Shown piece after piece: positions 7,120 to 15,531 of a stretch of 23,768 nucleotides of DNA. The notes beneath the pieces were generated by a model, which did no database searches, was not told the DNA's origin, and saw nothing but the letters and a program-made list of their open reading frames with translations. The DNA is from CAZTYI01 sp964466185. GTDB taxonomy: Bacteria; Chlamydiota; Chlamydiia; Chlamydiales; SM23-39. Numbering within the stretch: the stretch's first letter is position 1; each line of letters opens with the position of its first letter. The stretch spans positions 1 to 23,768 of the forward strand of contig CAYXMS010000023.1 of NCBI GenBank assembly GCA_964466185.1, read 5' to 3'. Made by a program: the position numbers and the translations under genes.

Positions 7120-8187
7120 TTGGTGGAAAAAGTAGATTTTCAAGATTTTAAGCTTTGGCAAAAAGTAGAGAAATGTTCGTTGGAGGATAGAAAAATAGGG
7201 GAAAAGACCCTGTTTAAAAAAGAAGCGGCTTTTGCCCTTTTAGCGGGAGGGGAAGGAACTAGGCTGGGTTTTAGCGGCCCTAAAGGCATGTTTCAAATTA
7301 CCCTGCAAAGCAAAAAGTCTTTGTTTGAGTTATTTGCTAAAAAATTGCTGAGAATCGAAAATCAATATTTGAGTTCTGTTTTTTTTATTTTGATGGTCTC
7401 TTCTAAAAATGAAAAACAGACTAAGGTTTTTTTTGAAAAACATAATTTTTTTGGGTTAGACAAGAAACAGGTTTTATTTTTTGTGCAGGAAGATCTGCCT
7501 TATTTAGATCTAAAAGAAAAAGTTTTAAAAGATGCAAAAAATCAAATTTTACAGGGACCCAGCGGTAATGGTGTTTTTTTTCAAGGGCTGAAAAAGTCCT
7601 TTATTTTAGATTTTTTAAAAAAACAAAAAATTAAATATCTGCAAGTAGCGCCTGTAGATAATCCGCTTTGCGAACCGCTGGATCCTGTGTTTTTAGGTTT
7701 TCATGTCAAACATCAAAGGGATGTCTCTTTAATTGCTTTAAAAAAAGAAAAGGGCTTGGAAAATACCGGCGTTTTGGTGGAGCAAAACGGCAAATTGAAA
7801 ATTATAGAGTATTTGTATTTGAAAAAAAAACTGCAAACTAACAAGGAAAATATAGGTAAATCAAATAAAATTTTTAAAGAAAATCATAATAGTGGCTACG
7901 TTAACAGCGCTCTTTTTTTATTTAATGTGTCTTTTATTGAAAAACATAAATTTGACCTGCCGACATATAAAATCTTGAAAAATATCATTGTTGAAAAAAA
8001 AGGCAAAGAAGAAAAGATTCCAGTATATAAGCAGGAAAAATTTATTTTTGATGTTTTGGACTATGCAGATCAAGCAGGGGTTGTTTTATATCCGAAGGAA
8101 AAATGTTTTGCTCCCTTAAAAAGCCCCCAGGATTTAGCGGAAATTGAAAAAAAATTTTTACAGTCTGAAGATCAGATTTATTTTTAA
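7120..8187 (+). CDS. UDP-sugar pyrophosphorylase, UAP1/AGX-like (UDPGP family)
   Basis: The family makes UDP-GlcNAc or UDP-glucose from UTP and the sugar-1-phosphate. The nucleotide-binding loop LAGGEGTRLGFSGPKGMFQI (41-60) is diagnostic of the eukaryote-type UDPGP fold. It is followed by GPSGNGVFF, the uridine and metal region VAPVDNPLCEPLDPVFLGF, and NSGYVNSALFLFN. At 355 residues it is short compared with eukaryotic UAP1 (about 500). The start is TTG at 7120, or GTG at 7123, with AAGGA at 7108-7112 placed suitably for either; no ATG fits. In Chlamydia a homologue sits next to gpsA, as here. GlcNAc or glucose specificity cannot be decided from sequence alone. Confidence 0.85.
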   Translation: MVEKVDFQDFKLWQKVEKCSLEDRKIGEKTLFKKEAAFALLAGGEGTRLGFSGPKGMFQITLQSKKSLFELFAKKLLRIENQYLSSVFFILMVSSKNEKQTKVFFEKHNFFGLDKKQVLFFVQEDLPYLDLKEKVLKDAKNQILQGPSGNGVFFQGLKKSFILDFLKKQKIKYLQVAPVDNPLCEPLDPVFLGFHVKHQRDVSLIALKKEKGLENTGVLVEQNGKLKIIEYLYLKKKLQTNKENIGKSNKIFKENHNSGYVNSALFLFNVSFIEKHKFDLPTYKILKNIIVEKKGKEEKIPVYKQEKFIFDVLDYADQAGVVLYPKEKCFAPLKSPQDLAEIEKKFLQSEDQIYF

Positions 8188-8208
8188 ATCAAAGCTGTCT
8201 TGCGTGAT

Positions 8209-8240
8209 ATCCTCTCGGCAATAAATTACCGAGGATTTTC
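8209..8240 (+). terminator. possible weak terminator after the pyrophosphorylase gene
   Basis: CTCGG (8214-8218) pairs with CCGAG (8229-8233) across a ten-base loop. Three more pairs can form outside it with two single-base bulges. TTTT follows at 8236-8239. The U-run is short, so read-through to gpsA is possible. Confidence 0.35.
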
Positions 8241-8294
8241 GAGAATTATCCTAACAAATAAATAATATAATAAAATATTTAATATATAGATATA

Positions 8295-8321
8295 AAAAGG
8301 ACTTCAAAAGGAGTCGCTTTT
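8295..8321 (+). other. hairpin in the gpsA leader region
   Basis: AAAAG plus GACTTC (8295-8305) pairs with GGAGTC and CTTTT (8310-8315, 8317-8321). This gives 11 pairs with one G-T, a single bulged G at 8316 and an AAAA loop. It lies about 100 bases upstream of the gpsA ATG. It could be a terminator (only a short T run follows) or a leader structure. The rest of the 231-base gap shows only A/T-rich sequence and a small TGATC/GATCA hairpin near 8352-8367. Confidence 0.35.
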
Positions 8322-8418
8322 ATGGTAAAATAAAACAGGTTTTTTTGATTGCTGATCTTTTAGATCATTGATTAATTGGATTTAAACAAGTCATTTTATT
8401 TAAAGGTTTTTATTTTTT

Positions 8419-9423
8419 ATGAAAATTGGATATTTGGGAGCCGGAACCTGGGGCACTGCTTTGGCTAATCTTTTAGCTGAAAATGGACATGAGGTGACAG
8501 TCTGGGATCGTAATTCGGAACTGATAGAAAAATTAAATAAAACCAGAAAACATCCAAAACTGGATAATTTTACAATTCCAGATTCTATTAAATATGTAGA
8601 GAATATAGAAAAAGCTGTTGAAGGGGCTGAGCTGATCGTAGAAAGCGTTACTTCAGCAGGTATCCGTCCTGTTTTTGAGCAAATTAAAACCATTTTTACA
8701 GATAAAAACTTGCCGCCGATTGTGATTACTTCTAAAGGTATAGAACAGGGCAGCGGCAAACTTTTTTGCGATGTGCTCTTAGAGATCTTTACAGAAAAAA
8801 ATCAGGCTAAAATCGGCTGCCTGTCCGGCCCTTCCCACGCAGAGGAAGTGATTAAATCTTTGCCTACATCAGTAGTTTCTTCTGCCTTCGATCCTAAGCT
8901 GGTTAATCTAATTCAAAAAGCTTTTAGCTGCGATTTTGTAAGGATTTATCCCAATAGCGATATCAGAGGCGTTTTATTCGGCTCGTCTATGAAAAATATT
9001 ATTGCCATCGCTTGCGCTATTTCCGATGGTTTCGGCTTCGGCGATAATACAAAAGCAGCACTTATGACCCGCGGTCTGCATGAAATGGGTAAATTGGCCT
9101 CAGCTTTAGGCAGTAAAAAAGAAACCCTCTTCGGCCTTTCCGGGTTGGGCGATCTGTTTGTAACTTGCTCTTCCACCTTAAGCCGTAACTATCGTTTCGG
9201 TAAGTTGATTGCTAAAGGACAGAGTATGGAAGAGGCCAAAAAAAATATCGGGATGGCTGTAGAAGGAACATATAGCTGCGTATCAGCTTATGAGCTAGGT
9301 AAAAAATTGAATATCCCTCTGCCGATCACCGAGGCTACCTACAAGATCTTATATGAAGGCCTGTCGCCGGAAGAAGCCGTCATATCTCTTTTCAAACGCG
9401 CGGTTAAAGAAGAGCATCTTTAA
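8419..9423 (+). CDS. gpsA: NAD(P)-dependent glycerol-3-phosphate dehydrogenase
   Basis: GpsA reduces dihydroxyacetone phosphate to sn-glycerol-3-phosphate, the backbone for phospholipid synthesis. The 334-residue protein begins with the Rossmann loop GYLGAGTWGTALANLLAENGHEVTVWDR (G7-x-G9-x-x-G12). The middle shows SKGIEQG and LSGPSHAEEV. The helical C-terminal domain shows SMKNIIAIACAISDGFGFGDNTKAALMTRGLHEM, containing the catalytic lysine, then FGLSGLGDLFVTCSSTLSRNYRFG. All are standard for the family. The ATG at 8419 starts exactly at the fold. It follows the UDP-sugar pyrophosphorylase gene, a pairing shared with Chlamydia from memory. It ends the less AT-rich left segment: the sampled line 9121-9180 has 31 G/C of 60. 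Confidence 0.97.
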   Translation: MKIGYLGAGTWGTALANLLAENGHEVTVWDRNSELIEKLNKTRKHPKLDNFTIPDSIKYVENIEKAVEGAELIVESVTSAGIRPVFEQIKTIFTDKNLPPIVITSKGIEQGSGKLFCDVLLEIFTEKNQAKIGCLSGPSHAEEVIKSLPTSVVSSAFDPKLVNLIQKAFSCDFVRIYPNSDIRGVLFGSSMKNIIAIACAISDGFGFGDNTKAALMTRGLHEMGKLASALGSKKETLFGLSGLGDLFVTCSSTLSRNYRFGKLIAKGQSMEEAKKNIGMAVEGTYSCVSAYELGKKLNIPLPITEATYKILYEGLSPEEAVISLFKRAVKEEHL

Positions 9424-9492
9424 GCTTTTTTAATTACGTGGTGTCAGCATTTCTTGAACCGAAGTTTTTAATTAGTTTTTTACTTGTAAATT

Positions 9493-9521
9493 AGCTATCA
9501 GCTTAAGCTGATAGCTTTTTT
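9493..9521 (+). terminator. strong rho-independent terminator after gpsA
   Basis: A perfect 24-base palindrome spans 9493-9516 (ten-base arms starting AGCTATCAGC around TTAA) and runs into a T tract ending at 9521. It lies about 70 bases after the gpsA stop. It isolates the housekeeping block from the glycan island that begins at 9681. Confidence 0.85.
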
Positions 9522-9625
9522 GTTGTTAGCCTTCAAAAGAGTTTTTTGAAAAATACCATTAAAATTACTATCCTTTGGAAATTTCTATTGAAAAAGGACT
9601 GGCGGATACGGTTAAATGGGTTGCA

Positions 9626-9631
9626 TATAAT
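9626..9631 (+). promoter_or_regulatory. candidate -10 box upstream of the flippase gene
   Basis: A perfect TATAAT occurs at 9626-9631, about 50 bases before the GTG start at 9681. No convincing -35 hexamer is present at 16-18 bases, so it is a candidate only. The remainder of 9522-9680 shows no other supportable feature. Confidence 0.3.
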
Positions 9632-9680
9632 TTTTTCAATACTGAAAAAAAATTCTTAATATGTTCATAGGCTTAAAATA

Positions 9681-11069
9681 GTGAAAATAGGAATTAGACA
9701 AAAAGTTAAAAATCTTTTGAATTTTAAAAGCCCCGTTTTAGCTAAATTTGGTTTAGAAAAGGCTTTGCTTAATTCTTTTGGCGCCAAGGCAGTAGCAGCT
9801 CTTTTTGGGCCTTTGCAGATCATTCTAATCATGCGCCATTTTTCTGCTGAAATGCAGGGGTATTACTATACTTTTAACTCTCTTTTGACTTTTCAAGTTT
9901 TTTTAGAATTGGGATTGGGATCAATTATAACATATTTTGCTTCGCACGAATGGAGTTTATTAAAATATGACAAAAAGTTGGGGGTTATAGGTAATGAGCA
10001 AGCTTTAAAAAGGCTTGTTAGTTTTGCAAGACTAATTTTTAAATGGTATTTTTTTGCAGCTTTATTTCTTTTTTTGATTTTAAGTTTTGGTGGTTTTTTA
10101 TTCTTTGATTTAAAAGAAACGATTTTTATTAATTGGAAAATGCCGTGGTTGATGATTAGTTTAATTAATTCGTTGATTTTTTTATTTGTGCCTATTTGGG
10201 CTCTTTTAGAAGGTTGTTCTCAACAAAATGAAGTAGCTTATTACCGTTTTATTTATTCTTTGATTTGGGGTTCTGTTAATTGTTTATGTATATTTTTAGG
10301 TGCTAATTTATGGGTTAATGTAGTGAGTTTAAGTTTATGCCTTATTTGGAATGTGTGTTTTTTAAAAATGCGTTTTTTTGCTTTTTTTAAAACTTTTTTA
10401 AGGAAGGAACTAGTTATAAAAATTCCTTGGAAAAAAGAAATTTTACCAATGCAATGGAGAATAGCTGTTAGTTATATTTCTAGTTTTGTTGCTTTTAATC
10501 TTTTCAATCCTATTATTTTTTATTTTTTTGGATCGGTTATGGCTGGTAAAATAGGACTATTATTATTTTTAGTAGGGGTTATTACTAATTTTAGTATAAT
10601 TTATTTAAATTCTTATTTACCTCTATTTGGAACTCTTTTAGCAAAAAATAAAAATTTAGAAAGAGATGCTCTTTTTTTTAGAGTTTTTTGGATTACAGTA
10701 GGATTGTGTTTGATTGGATCTTTAGGGTTTATTTGTGTGGTGCATTTAGGTCGATTTTTTGGTTTTTATATTTTTAATGTGAGAATGATTTCCTCTCCTG
10801 TTTTAGAATATTTTGTAATAGGCAATTTTTTAAGTTGCATAGGGATTCCTTTTTCTGTTTATTTGAGATCGTATAAGACAGAACCGCTTTTATCTGTATC
10901 TGTTGTAACGGCTTTTTTAATTGCTTCTTTTTTAATTTTTTATAGTTATCAAAAAAACTTAGAATTAATTGCATTGAGTTATTTATTTGTTAATCTGTTT
11001 TCTTTAAGTTGGATTATATTATTGTGGAAAAAATTTAAGAAACAGGTTTTTTATAATTTTAAGACCTGA
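9681..11069 (+). CDS. polysaccharide flippase, Wzx/MATE-like membrane protein
   Basis: The 462-residue protein is almost wholly hydrophobic, with roughly 12 predicted membrane segments. The first helix pair contains FGPLQIILIMRHFSAEMQGYYYTFNSLL, which resembles the N-terminus of O-antigen/oligosaccharide translocases (usually '...R.ls.e..G.y.....l...'). Wzx proteins flip undecaprenyl-diphosphate-linked repeat units to the outer face of the inner membrane. The start is GTG at 9681, with no clear ribosome binding site. It is one of the most AT-rich genes in the window; the sampled line 10501-10560 has 16 G/C of 60. It converges on the ThDP enzyme gene with a five-base gap. Family placement rests on topology and context, so another multi-pass lipid-carrier exporter is possible. 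Confidence 0.7.
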   Translation: MKIGIRQKVKNLLNFKSPVLAKFGLEKALLNSFGAKAVAALFGPLQIILIMRHFSAEMQGYYYTFNSLLTFQVFLELGLGSIITYFASHEWSLLKYDKKLGVIGNEQALKRLVSFARLIFKWYFFAALFLFLILSFGGFLFFDLKETIFINWKMPWLMISLINSLIFLFVPIWALLEGCSQQNEVAYYRFIYSLIWGSVNCLCIFLGANLWVNVVSLSLCLIWNVCFLKMRFFAFFKTFLRKELVIKIPWKKEILPMQWRIAVSYISSFVAFNLFNPIIFYFFGSVMAGKIGLLLFLVGVITNFSIIYLNSYLPLFGTLLAKNKNLERDALFFRVFWITVGLCLIGSLGFICVVHLGRFFGFYIFNVRMISSPVLEYFVIGNFLSCIGIPFSVYLRSYKTEPLLSVSVVTAFLIASFLIFYSYQKNLELIALSYLFVNLFSLSWIILLWKKFKKQVFYNFKT

Positions 11070-11074
11070 GTTTT

Positions 11075-12844
11075 CTAAATAGATTCTATTATCATATTTT
11101 CTTTAAATTCTTCTCGACTAAGATAAGGAGACATGTCTTCAAAAGGCTTTGAGATAAAAGTGCCTTTAGCGGTTTTTGTAAAGCCAAGGCTTGGAATTAA
11201 AGGTTGTTTTTTTGAAAGCAATAAATCACAGATAACAGGCGCTTTCATTTGTAGAATTTTTTTAATTTTATCTTCAATATTTAAGTGATTTTTAATTTGA
11301 AAGCATTTGATTTTATAAGCCTTTGCTATTTTTAAAAAATTAGGAAGACTTAGTCCTCCCTGGAAAGAAGAACCTACATAATTTTTTTCAAGAAAGCCAT
11401 TTTGAGTATGACGAATGGCTAAGTATCCAGAATTGTTAAAAACAAATATTTTTATTGGTAGCTGATGATGAAAAATAGTTTGTAGTTCTTGTATGTTTAA
11501 TTGCATGCTGCCGTCTCCAATTAAACAAAGGACTTGTTTTTTCTTGTTTGCAAAACAAGCCCCAATACTTTCTGGAAGTCCTGTTCCCATTGCGCTAATG
11601 CCTGTAGAACAGATTAATCTTTGCTCTTTTTTTAATCTGAAAGCTTGATGTGAATTATATAAAGCAGTTCCTCCTCCATCTACGACAATAACATCATTTT
11701 CAGATGATAAATTTGATAAAGTGGTTAAGAAACCATAAGAATCTACATATTTATCAGAAGAAGTTTGATAAAGATTGTATTTTTTGTATTGGAGGCATTT
11801 ATTTAACCAAAAGTCTATTGATTGTATGTGTTTTGTTTTTTTTAAAAGTTTCTGAATTAATACTTTAGCATCGCAATGAATAGAAAATTCAATTGGTATT
11901 GTTAGGTTGTCTAACTGGTTTTTATCAATGTTGACGACGATTTTTTTAGCTTTTCTTGCAAAGTTTTTATAATTAGCACCTGTTAGTTGTAGGCTTAAAT
12001 GAGAACCAACAGCGATTATTAGATCACAATTTTGTACAGCTAAATTTCCTCCTCTTGTTCCGGTGATGCCGATTCTTCCAACATTAAGCCTATGATCGGT
12101 TGGTATAAGATCAGCGGATCCCCAACTGGTGACAAAAGGAATTTGTAATTTGTTGATTAAAGAATGTATTTCTTTTTCTGCATGAGCGAGTCTAATGCCA
12201 TGACCCAACAAAAATAAAGGCCTTTTTGCTTTGCTAATTTCTGCATAAATCTTATTTATTTTTTGATCTTTTATTTTGAGATGTTGTTCTTTTGGTGGTT
12301 GAAATTCGGTTAGTTTGTCTGGGTTTATATCAGCCCATTGGAAATTTAAAGGAACATCTATCCAAACGGGTCCGGGGCGGCCATTTTTAGCTAAATAAAC
12401 AGCTTTTTGTAGGTGGTATTTAATCATCTTAGGATTTTCTAAGGTAATAGCATATTTGGTAATTGAAGAAACGATGGGAACGATGTCTAGTTGTTGTGTT
12501 CCGATTTGTCTTACAGGTTTTCCTTGAGTAGTATGTTCAAACCTTGCTTGTCCTGAAATAAATAAACAAGGAACCGAATCTTGCCAAGCGGCTAGAGTTC
12601 CAGTTATAGCATTTGTGCAACCAGGACCGGTTGTCACAATTGCTGCTCCTAAATTTTTATTAATTCTAGCATATGCTTGAGCCGCTAGAGCAGCGGATTG
12701 TTCATGATGAGTAAAAATAGGGTTAATATCAGCAGTTTTATTTAGAGAATCAAAAAAATGAACAACAGCTCCGCCAGTTAATCCAAAAACTTCATGAATT
12801 TTTTGATTTACCAAGAATTCAGCTACAAAATCTGTTAATTTCAT
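11075..12844 (-). CDS. acetolactate-synthase-like ThDP-dependent enzyme
   Basis: The 589-residue protein has the three-domain layout of the acetolactate synthase/pyruvate oxidase family. The N-terminal PYR domain carries the catalytic Glu in THHEQSAALAAQAYARI, followed by TTGPGCTNAITGTLAAWQDSVP. The central domain holds PLFLLGHGIRLA and VGSHLSLQLTG. The C-terminal PP domain has the ThDP-Mg motif GDGSMQLNIQELQTIF...FVFNNSGYLAIRHTQ. Members decarboxylate a 2-oxo acid and transfer the two-carbon unit to another carbonyl. No small regulatory subunit, ilvC or ilvD is nearby. The gene ends a minus-strand operon, four bases after the PanB homologue. A role like YerE, which branches a keto-sugar with pyruvate, is a reasonable analogy but not shown. 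Substrate unknown. Confidence 0.85.
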   Translation of the reverse strand: MKLTDFVAEFLVNQKIHEVFGLTGGAVVHFFDSLNKTADINPIFTHHEQSAALAAQAYARINKNLGAAIVTTGPGCTNAITGTLAAWQDSVPCLFISGQARFEHTTQGKPVRQIGTQQLDIVPIVSSITKYAITLENPKMIKYHLQKAVYLAKNGRPGPVWIDVPLNFQWADINPDKLTEFQPPKEQHLKIKDQKINKIYAEISKAKRPLFLLGHGIRLAHAEKEIHSLINKLQIPFVTSWGSADLIPTDHRLNVGRIGITGTRGGNLAVQNCDLIIAVGSHLSLQLTGANYKNFARKAKKIVVNIDKNQLDNLTIPIEFSIHCDAKVLIQKLLKKTKHIQSIDFWLNKCLQYKKYNLYQTSSDKYVDSYGFLTTLSNLSSENDVIVVDGGGTALYNSHQAFRLKKEQRLICSTGISAMGTGLPESIGACFANKKKQVLCLIGDGSMQLNIQELQTIFHHQLPIKIFVFNNSGYLAIRHTQNGFLEKNYVGSSFQGGLSLPNFLKIAKAYKIKCFQIKNHLNIEDKIKKILQMKAPVICDLLLSKKQPLIPSLGFTKTAKGTFISKPFEDMSPYLSREEFKENMIIESI

Positions 12845-12848
12845 ATTT

Positions 12849-13823
12849 TTAAATGTTAGCGGGTTGTAGTGAGTTTTTGTTAACAGTTTTTTTCCAGTAT
12901 TTTGATTTTTTAAGTTCTTCTAGTTTTTGATCGTCTATAGGATAAGAATAATTCGTTGTTGGGAATTTTTTAGTTTTCACTTCTTTTACATATTTTTTGA
13001 TGGCTAATTCAGCTAATAAAAGAAATCCATCTTTTTTTAATTTCCGACCATATTCTTTTAGATCAGTAATTTTTGAAAGAGTTAAAGCAAAATCTTCTAA
13101 TACTTCAGGTATATAGCATTTAGCAAAAGTAGGGCGGAAGTTTTGATAAAAACCCAAAAGGTCATGCATGATCAGTAATTGTCCATCTACTAAATTGCCA
13201 GCTCCTATGCCATAAATAGGAATATTGAGATTTTGGGTGATTTTACCGGCTGGTTCTTGAGGCATAGCTTCTAATAAAATAGAAAACACACCAGCTTGTT
13301 CTAAAAGGAAAGCTTCTTCAACGGTTTTTTCGAAGTTTTCAATTGATTTTCCTTGTACTCTATATCCGCCAAAAGATTGTGTGCTTTGAGGGGTTAATCC
13401 TAAGTGACCCATTACTAAGATACCCGCATCAGTAATAGCTTTAACTTTAGAAAAGATTCTTGTTCCACCTTCGCATTTGATTGCATCGCAGCCGGCTTCT
13501 TTAATAAATCTTAGTGCATTTTTGACGGCTTCTTTTTCAGAAACTTCATATGATCCCTGAGGCATATCACCAATTAGAAAAGTATTTGGAGCTCCTTTCC
13601 TAGCGGCTTTAGCCATATGAATCATTTCATCCATGGTTACAGGATTAGTCGTTTTGTAGCCCAGTTGCACCATACCTCCAGAATCTCCTACTAAGATCAT
13701 ATCTACCTCAGAGTTTTCAGCAGCGATTGCAAAAGGATAATCATAAGCAGTAATCCAAGCGGTTGGAATATTCTTTTTTTTCATTTCTAGAAATTTAAAA
13801 ATATTTTTTTTGATTTGAGTCAT
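12849..13823 (-). CDS. PanB-like ketopantoate hydroxymethyltransferase homologue, C-terminally extended
   Basis: PanB transfers a hydroxymethyl group from 5,10-methylene-tetrahydrofolate to 2-oxoisovalerate. The (beta/alpha)8 barrel is clear, and active-site residues align: D47 (VGDSGGM), D86 (IGDMPQGSY), K116/E118 (IKCEGG), H140 (MGHLGLTPQS) and E185 (LLEAMPQE). The distal signature YGIGAGNLVDGQLLIMHDLLG is intact. Departures from usual PanB are GDSGGM for GDSLGM, MPQGSY for MPFGSY, and about 45-55 extra C-terminal residues ending in a lysine-rich tail (LEELKKSKYWKK). Total length is 324 against about 265-280. No panC, panD or panE is present. It lies between the APH-like kinase (62-base gap) and the ThDP enzyme (four-base gap), suggesting a 2-oxo acid substrate in the island's own pathway. 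Confidence 0.85.
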   Translation of the reverse strand: MTQIKKNIFKFLEMKKKNIPTAWITAYDYPFAIAAENSEVDMILVGDSGGMVQLGYKTTNPVTMDEMIHMAKAARKGAPNTFLIGDMPQGSYEVSEKEAVKNALRFIKEAGCDAIKCEGGTRIFSKVKAITDAGILVMGHLGLTPQSTQSFGGYRVQGKSIENFEKTVEEAFLLEQAGVFSILLEAMPQEPAGKITQNLNIPIYGIGAGNLVDGQLLIMHDLLGFYQNFRPTFAKCYIPEVLEDFALTLSKITDLKEYGRKLKKDGFLLLAELAIKKYVKEVKTKKFPTTNYSYPIDDQKLEELKKSKYWKKTVNKNSLQPANI

Positions 13824-13885
13824 TTGAATTTTTTCCTTAAGGGTTGAAGAAAAACATTATTAAGTATATGAATTTGTTTTTTTTC

Positions 13886-14908
13886 TTAAATAATTCTTTT
13901 TTTAAAATAGCTGGCAGAGGTTTCGATGTGGTTTACTAAAGTTAAGGCTTTTTTTAATTGTTCTTTTAGATTTTCTTTATTTTTAGAGAATTTTCTTCTA
14001 GTATTGCCAGTTTTTAAAAAACTATTCATTAGAATAAAAGACCATTTAAACTGGCAAAGTGGTTTGGCTATAGATAATCTTTTAAAGTATTCATCGGGGT
14101 TTTTAATAGAAAAAGCAATGGCTTTAGAAAATAAAGAAAAGTATTTTTCAGGAACTGGATATTTTGGTTGGCAGAAAAAATCTAAGGTTGTTTTGACCGG
14201 ATCATCCCAACCGGCATATTCAAAATCAATAAAGAAAATTTTTTGATTTTGATCAATAAGAGCGTTATGAAAACCAAAATCAGATGGAGTTAAACATAAA
14301 TTTTCTTTCTTGATTGTTGTATGTAAATCAAAAGAATTCGTTTCGATTTTTTTAAGCGCTTCTGTTTTTACTTCATTCCATTTTTTCAAAAAATTTTGAC
14401 AAACAAGAGAGCGTACCTTTTTTTGAAGAGGATTTTGAGGTTTTAATTTAAAAAATTTCTCAAAACGATTTTCTACATGCAAGAAATAATCGCTTAAAGA
14501 AAAACAACTCTCTGAAGCGGGGGGTAGATGATCTGCAAGGGATTTATTTTGATTTAGTTTTAAAAAGAAAGAAACTGCTTGTTTTAATGCTATTGTATTA
14601 ATATTTTTAACAGAAAAAGTATTAGCTTCTATAAAACCATAAAGTGCTAGGTTGTTCTTTTCATCGTATTTTAAAGGCTCAGGGATGCATTTGATTTGTT
14701 CTTTCCAAGCAAAAGTTAAAAAAGCAAATTCAGATTGCAGTCTTTTTCTTTGATCAAAAGTGTTTTGAAAATAATGTTTTAAAATGAAAGATTGATTTTT
14801 TAAATTAATTTTAAAAACCTGGTTGTTAGCACCACCAGTCAATTTTTTAATTTTAAAAAAAGATCGTTTATATCCTAAAAAATCTTCTATCTTTTTTAGT
14901 GTTAACAT
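13886..14908 (-). CDS. APH/choline-kinase-fold phosphotransferase
   Basis: The 340-residue protein has the aminoglycoside phosphotransferase/choline kinase fold. The phosphate-binding loop is LTGGANNQVFKI, K44 sits in FILKHY, and a Glu at about 60 can pair with it. The catalytic loop is LTPSDFGFHNALI (D210, N215), and the metal-binding segment is FFIDFEYAGWDDP (D228). In the catalytic loop the usual His/Gly before Asp is replaced by Pro-Ser. Substrates in this fold include sugars, choline, ethanolamine and amino alcohols. Its start overlaps the HAD gene by seven bases, so kinase and phosphatase are translationally coupled. Within a glycan island it could phosphorylate a sugar or branched alcohol intermediate; an antibiotic-resistance role is unlikely in this setting. 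Confidence 0.75.
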   Translation of the reverse strand: MLTLKKIEDFLGYKRSFFKIKKLTGGANNQVFKINLKNQSFILKHYFQNTFDQRKRLQSEFAFLTFAWKEQIKCIPEPLKYDEKNNLALYGFIEANTFSVKNINTIALKQAVSFFLKLNQNKSLADHLPPASESCFSLSDYFLHVENRFEKFFKLKPQNPLQKKVRSLVCQNFLKKWNEVKTEALKKIETNSFDLHTTIKKENLCLTPSDFGFHNALIDQNQKIFFIDFEYAGWDDPVKTTLDFFCQPKYPVPEKYFSLFSKAIAFSIKNPDEYFKRLSIAKPLCQFKWSFILMNSFLKTGNTRRKFSKNKENLKEQLKKALTLVNHIETSASYFKKRII

Positions 14909-15531
14909 ATATCAGAAAAAAAATTAATAATTTCAAACCAAGAAGAAAATTTAATATATTCAGGGTTTTCAGAGAAACGATGATCGGGGTCAAAAAGAAT
15001 TTTCTGCGTATTTTTAGGGAAATTTTTTTCTAAAAGCAGTTCTGGAAGATCATCTATAAACCAGTTACACTTTAAAAGTTTGATAGAGCAAATTTTTTTT
15101 TCTAACGTTGGTTCAAAAAAGGTTGAAATTGTTTTTTGAAAAAATGGTTGTTTTTGAATCCATTTTTTAGCCGCTTTATGTAAATCATATTTGGGACCGA
15201 AGTATGGGTAGCGTGTTTTATGGGAAATAATTAAAGGCGTGATTTTATTTGATTTTTGATAAGTTTTAAAAAATTGAGTAACACCTGGAAAAGATGTTGC
15301 CAATTCCATTTTTGTTCCGTAGATATATCCTTGCAGCTCTGTCCAAACATCTTCTTGATTTTGTTTTCGCAAATAATCTCTAATAGAAGCTTTTGATTTT
15401 GCAATATTTTCTGGAATTAACTTTTTTTTTGAAGCGATTTTGTAAAAAAGATCATCATATCGCACTATTGTATTATCGAAATCAATTCCTATGATGGTTT
15501 TTTTTATAGAGGTGCTTTTTCGAGTATACAT
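14902..15531 (-). CDS. HAD-superfamily hydrolase (probable small-molecule phosphatase)
   Basis: The 209-residue protein has the HAD motifs: motif I IGIDFDNTIV (nucleophile D17, acid/base D19), motif II serine in LIISHKT (about S103), a lysine in LEKK or SIKLLK (145-151) for motif III, and motif IV FIDDLPE (D160, D161). An insert of about 75 residues between motifs I and II forms a helical cap (C1 type). The start at 15531 overlaps the transketolase C-half by 28 bases, and its end overlaps the kinase gene by seven bases, so expression is tightly linked. It probably removes a phosphate from a sugar or acid phosphate in the pathway. DxDxT-type phosphatase activity is inferred; the substrate is unknown. 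Confidence 0.8.
   Translation of the reverse strand: MYTRKSTSIKKTIIGIDFDNTIVRYDDLFYKIASKKKLIPENIAKSKASIRDYLRKQNQEDVWTELQGYIYGTKMELATSFPGVTQFFKTYQKSNKITPLIISHKTRYPYFGPKYDLHKAAKKWIQKQPFFQKTISTFFEPTLEKKICSIKLLKCNWFIDDLPELLLEKNFPKNTQKILFDPDHRFSENPEYIKFSSWFEIINFFSDIC

Noticed and set aside
11075..13823. ThDP enzyme plus PanB read as branched-chain amino acid or pantothenate synthesis
   Set aside because: No ilvN, ilvC, ilvD, panC or panD is present and both genes lie inside a glycan-type island, so this reading is less likely, though not excluded.
13926..14246. Plus-strand open frame inside the kinase gene
   Set aside because: It lies wholly opposite conserved kinase motifs and reads as an AT-rich shadow.
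13886..14908. Aminoglycoside resistance gene
   Set aside because: The APH fold is shared with sugar, choline and amino-alcohol kinases; the operon setting favours a metabolic kinase.
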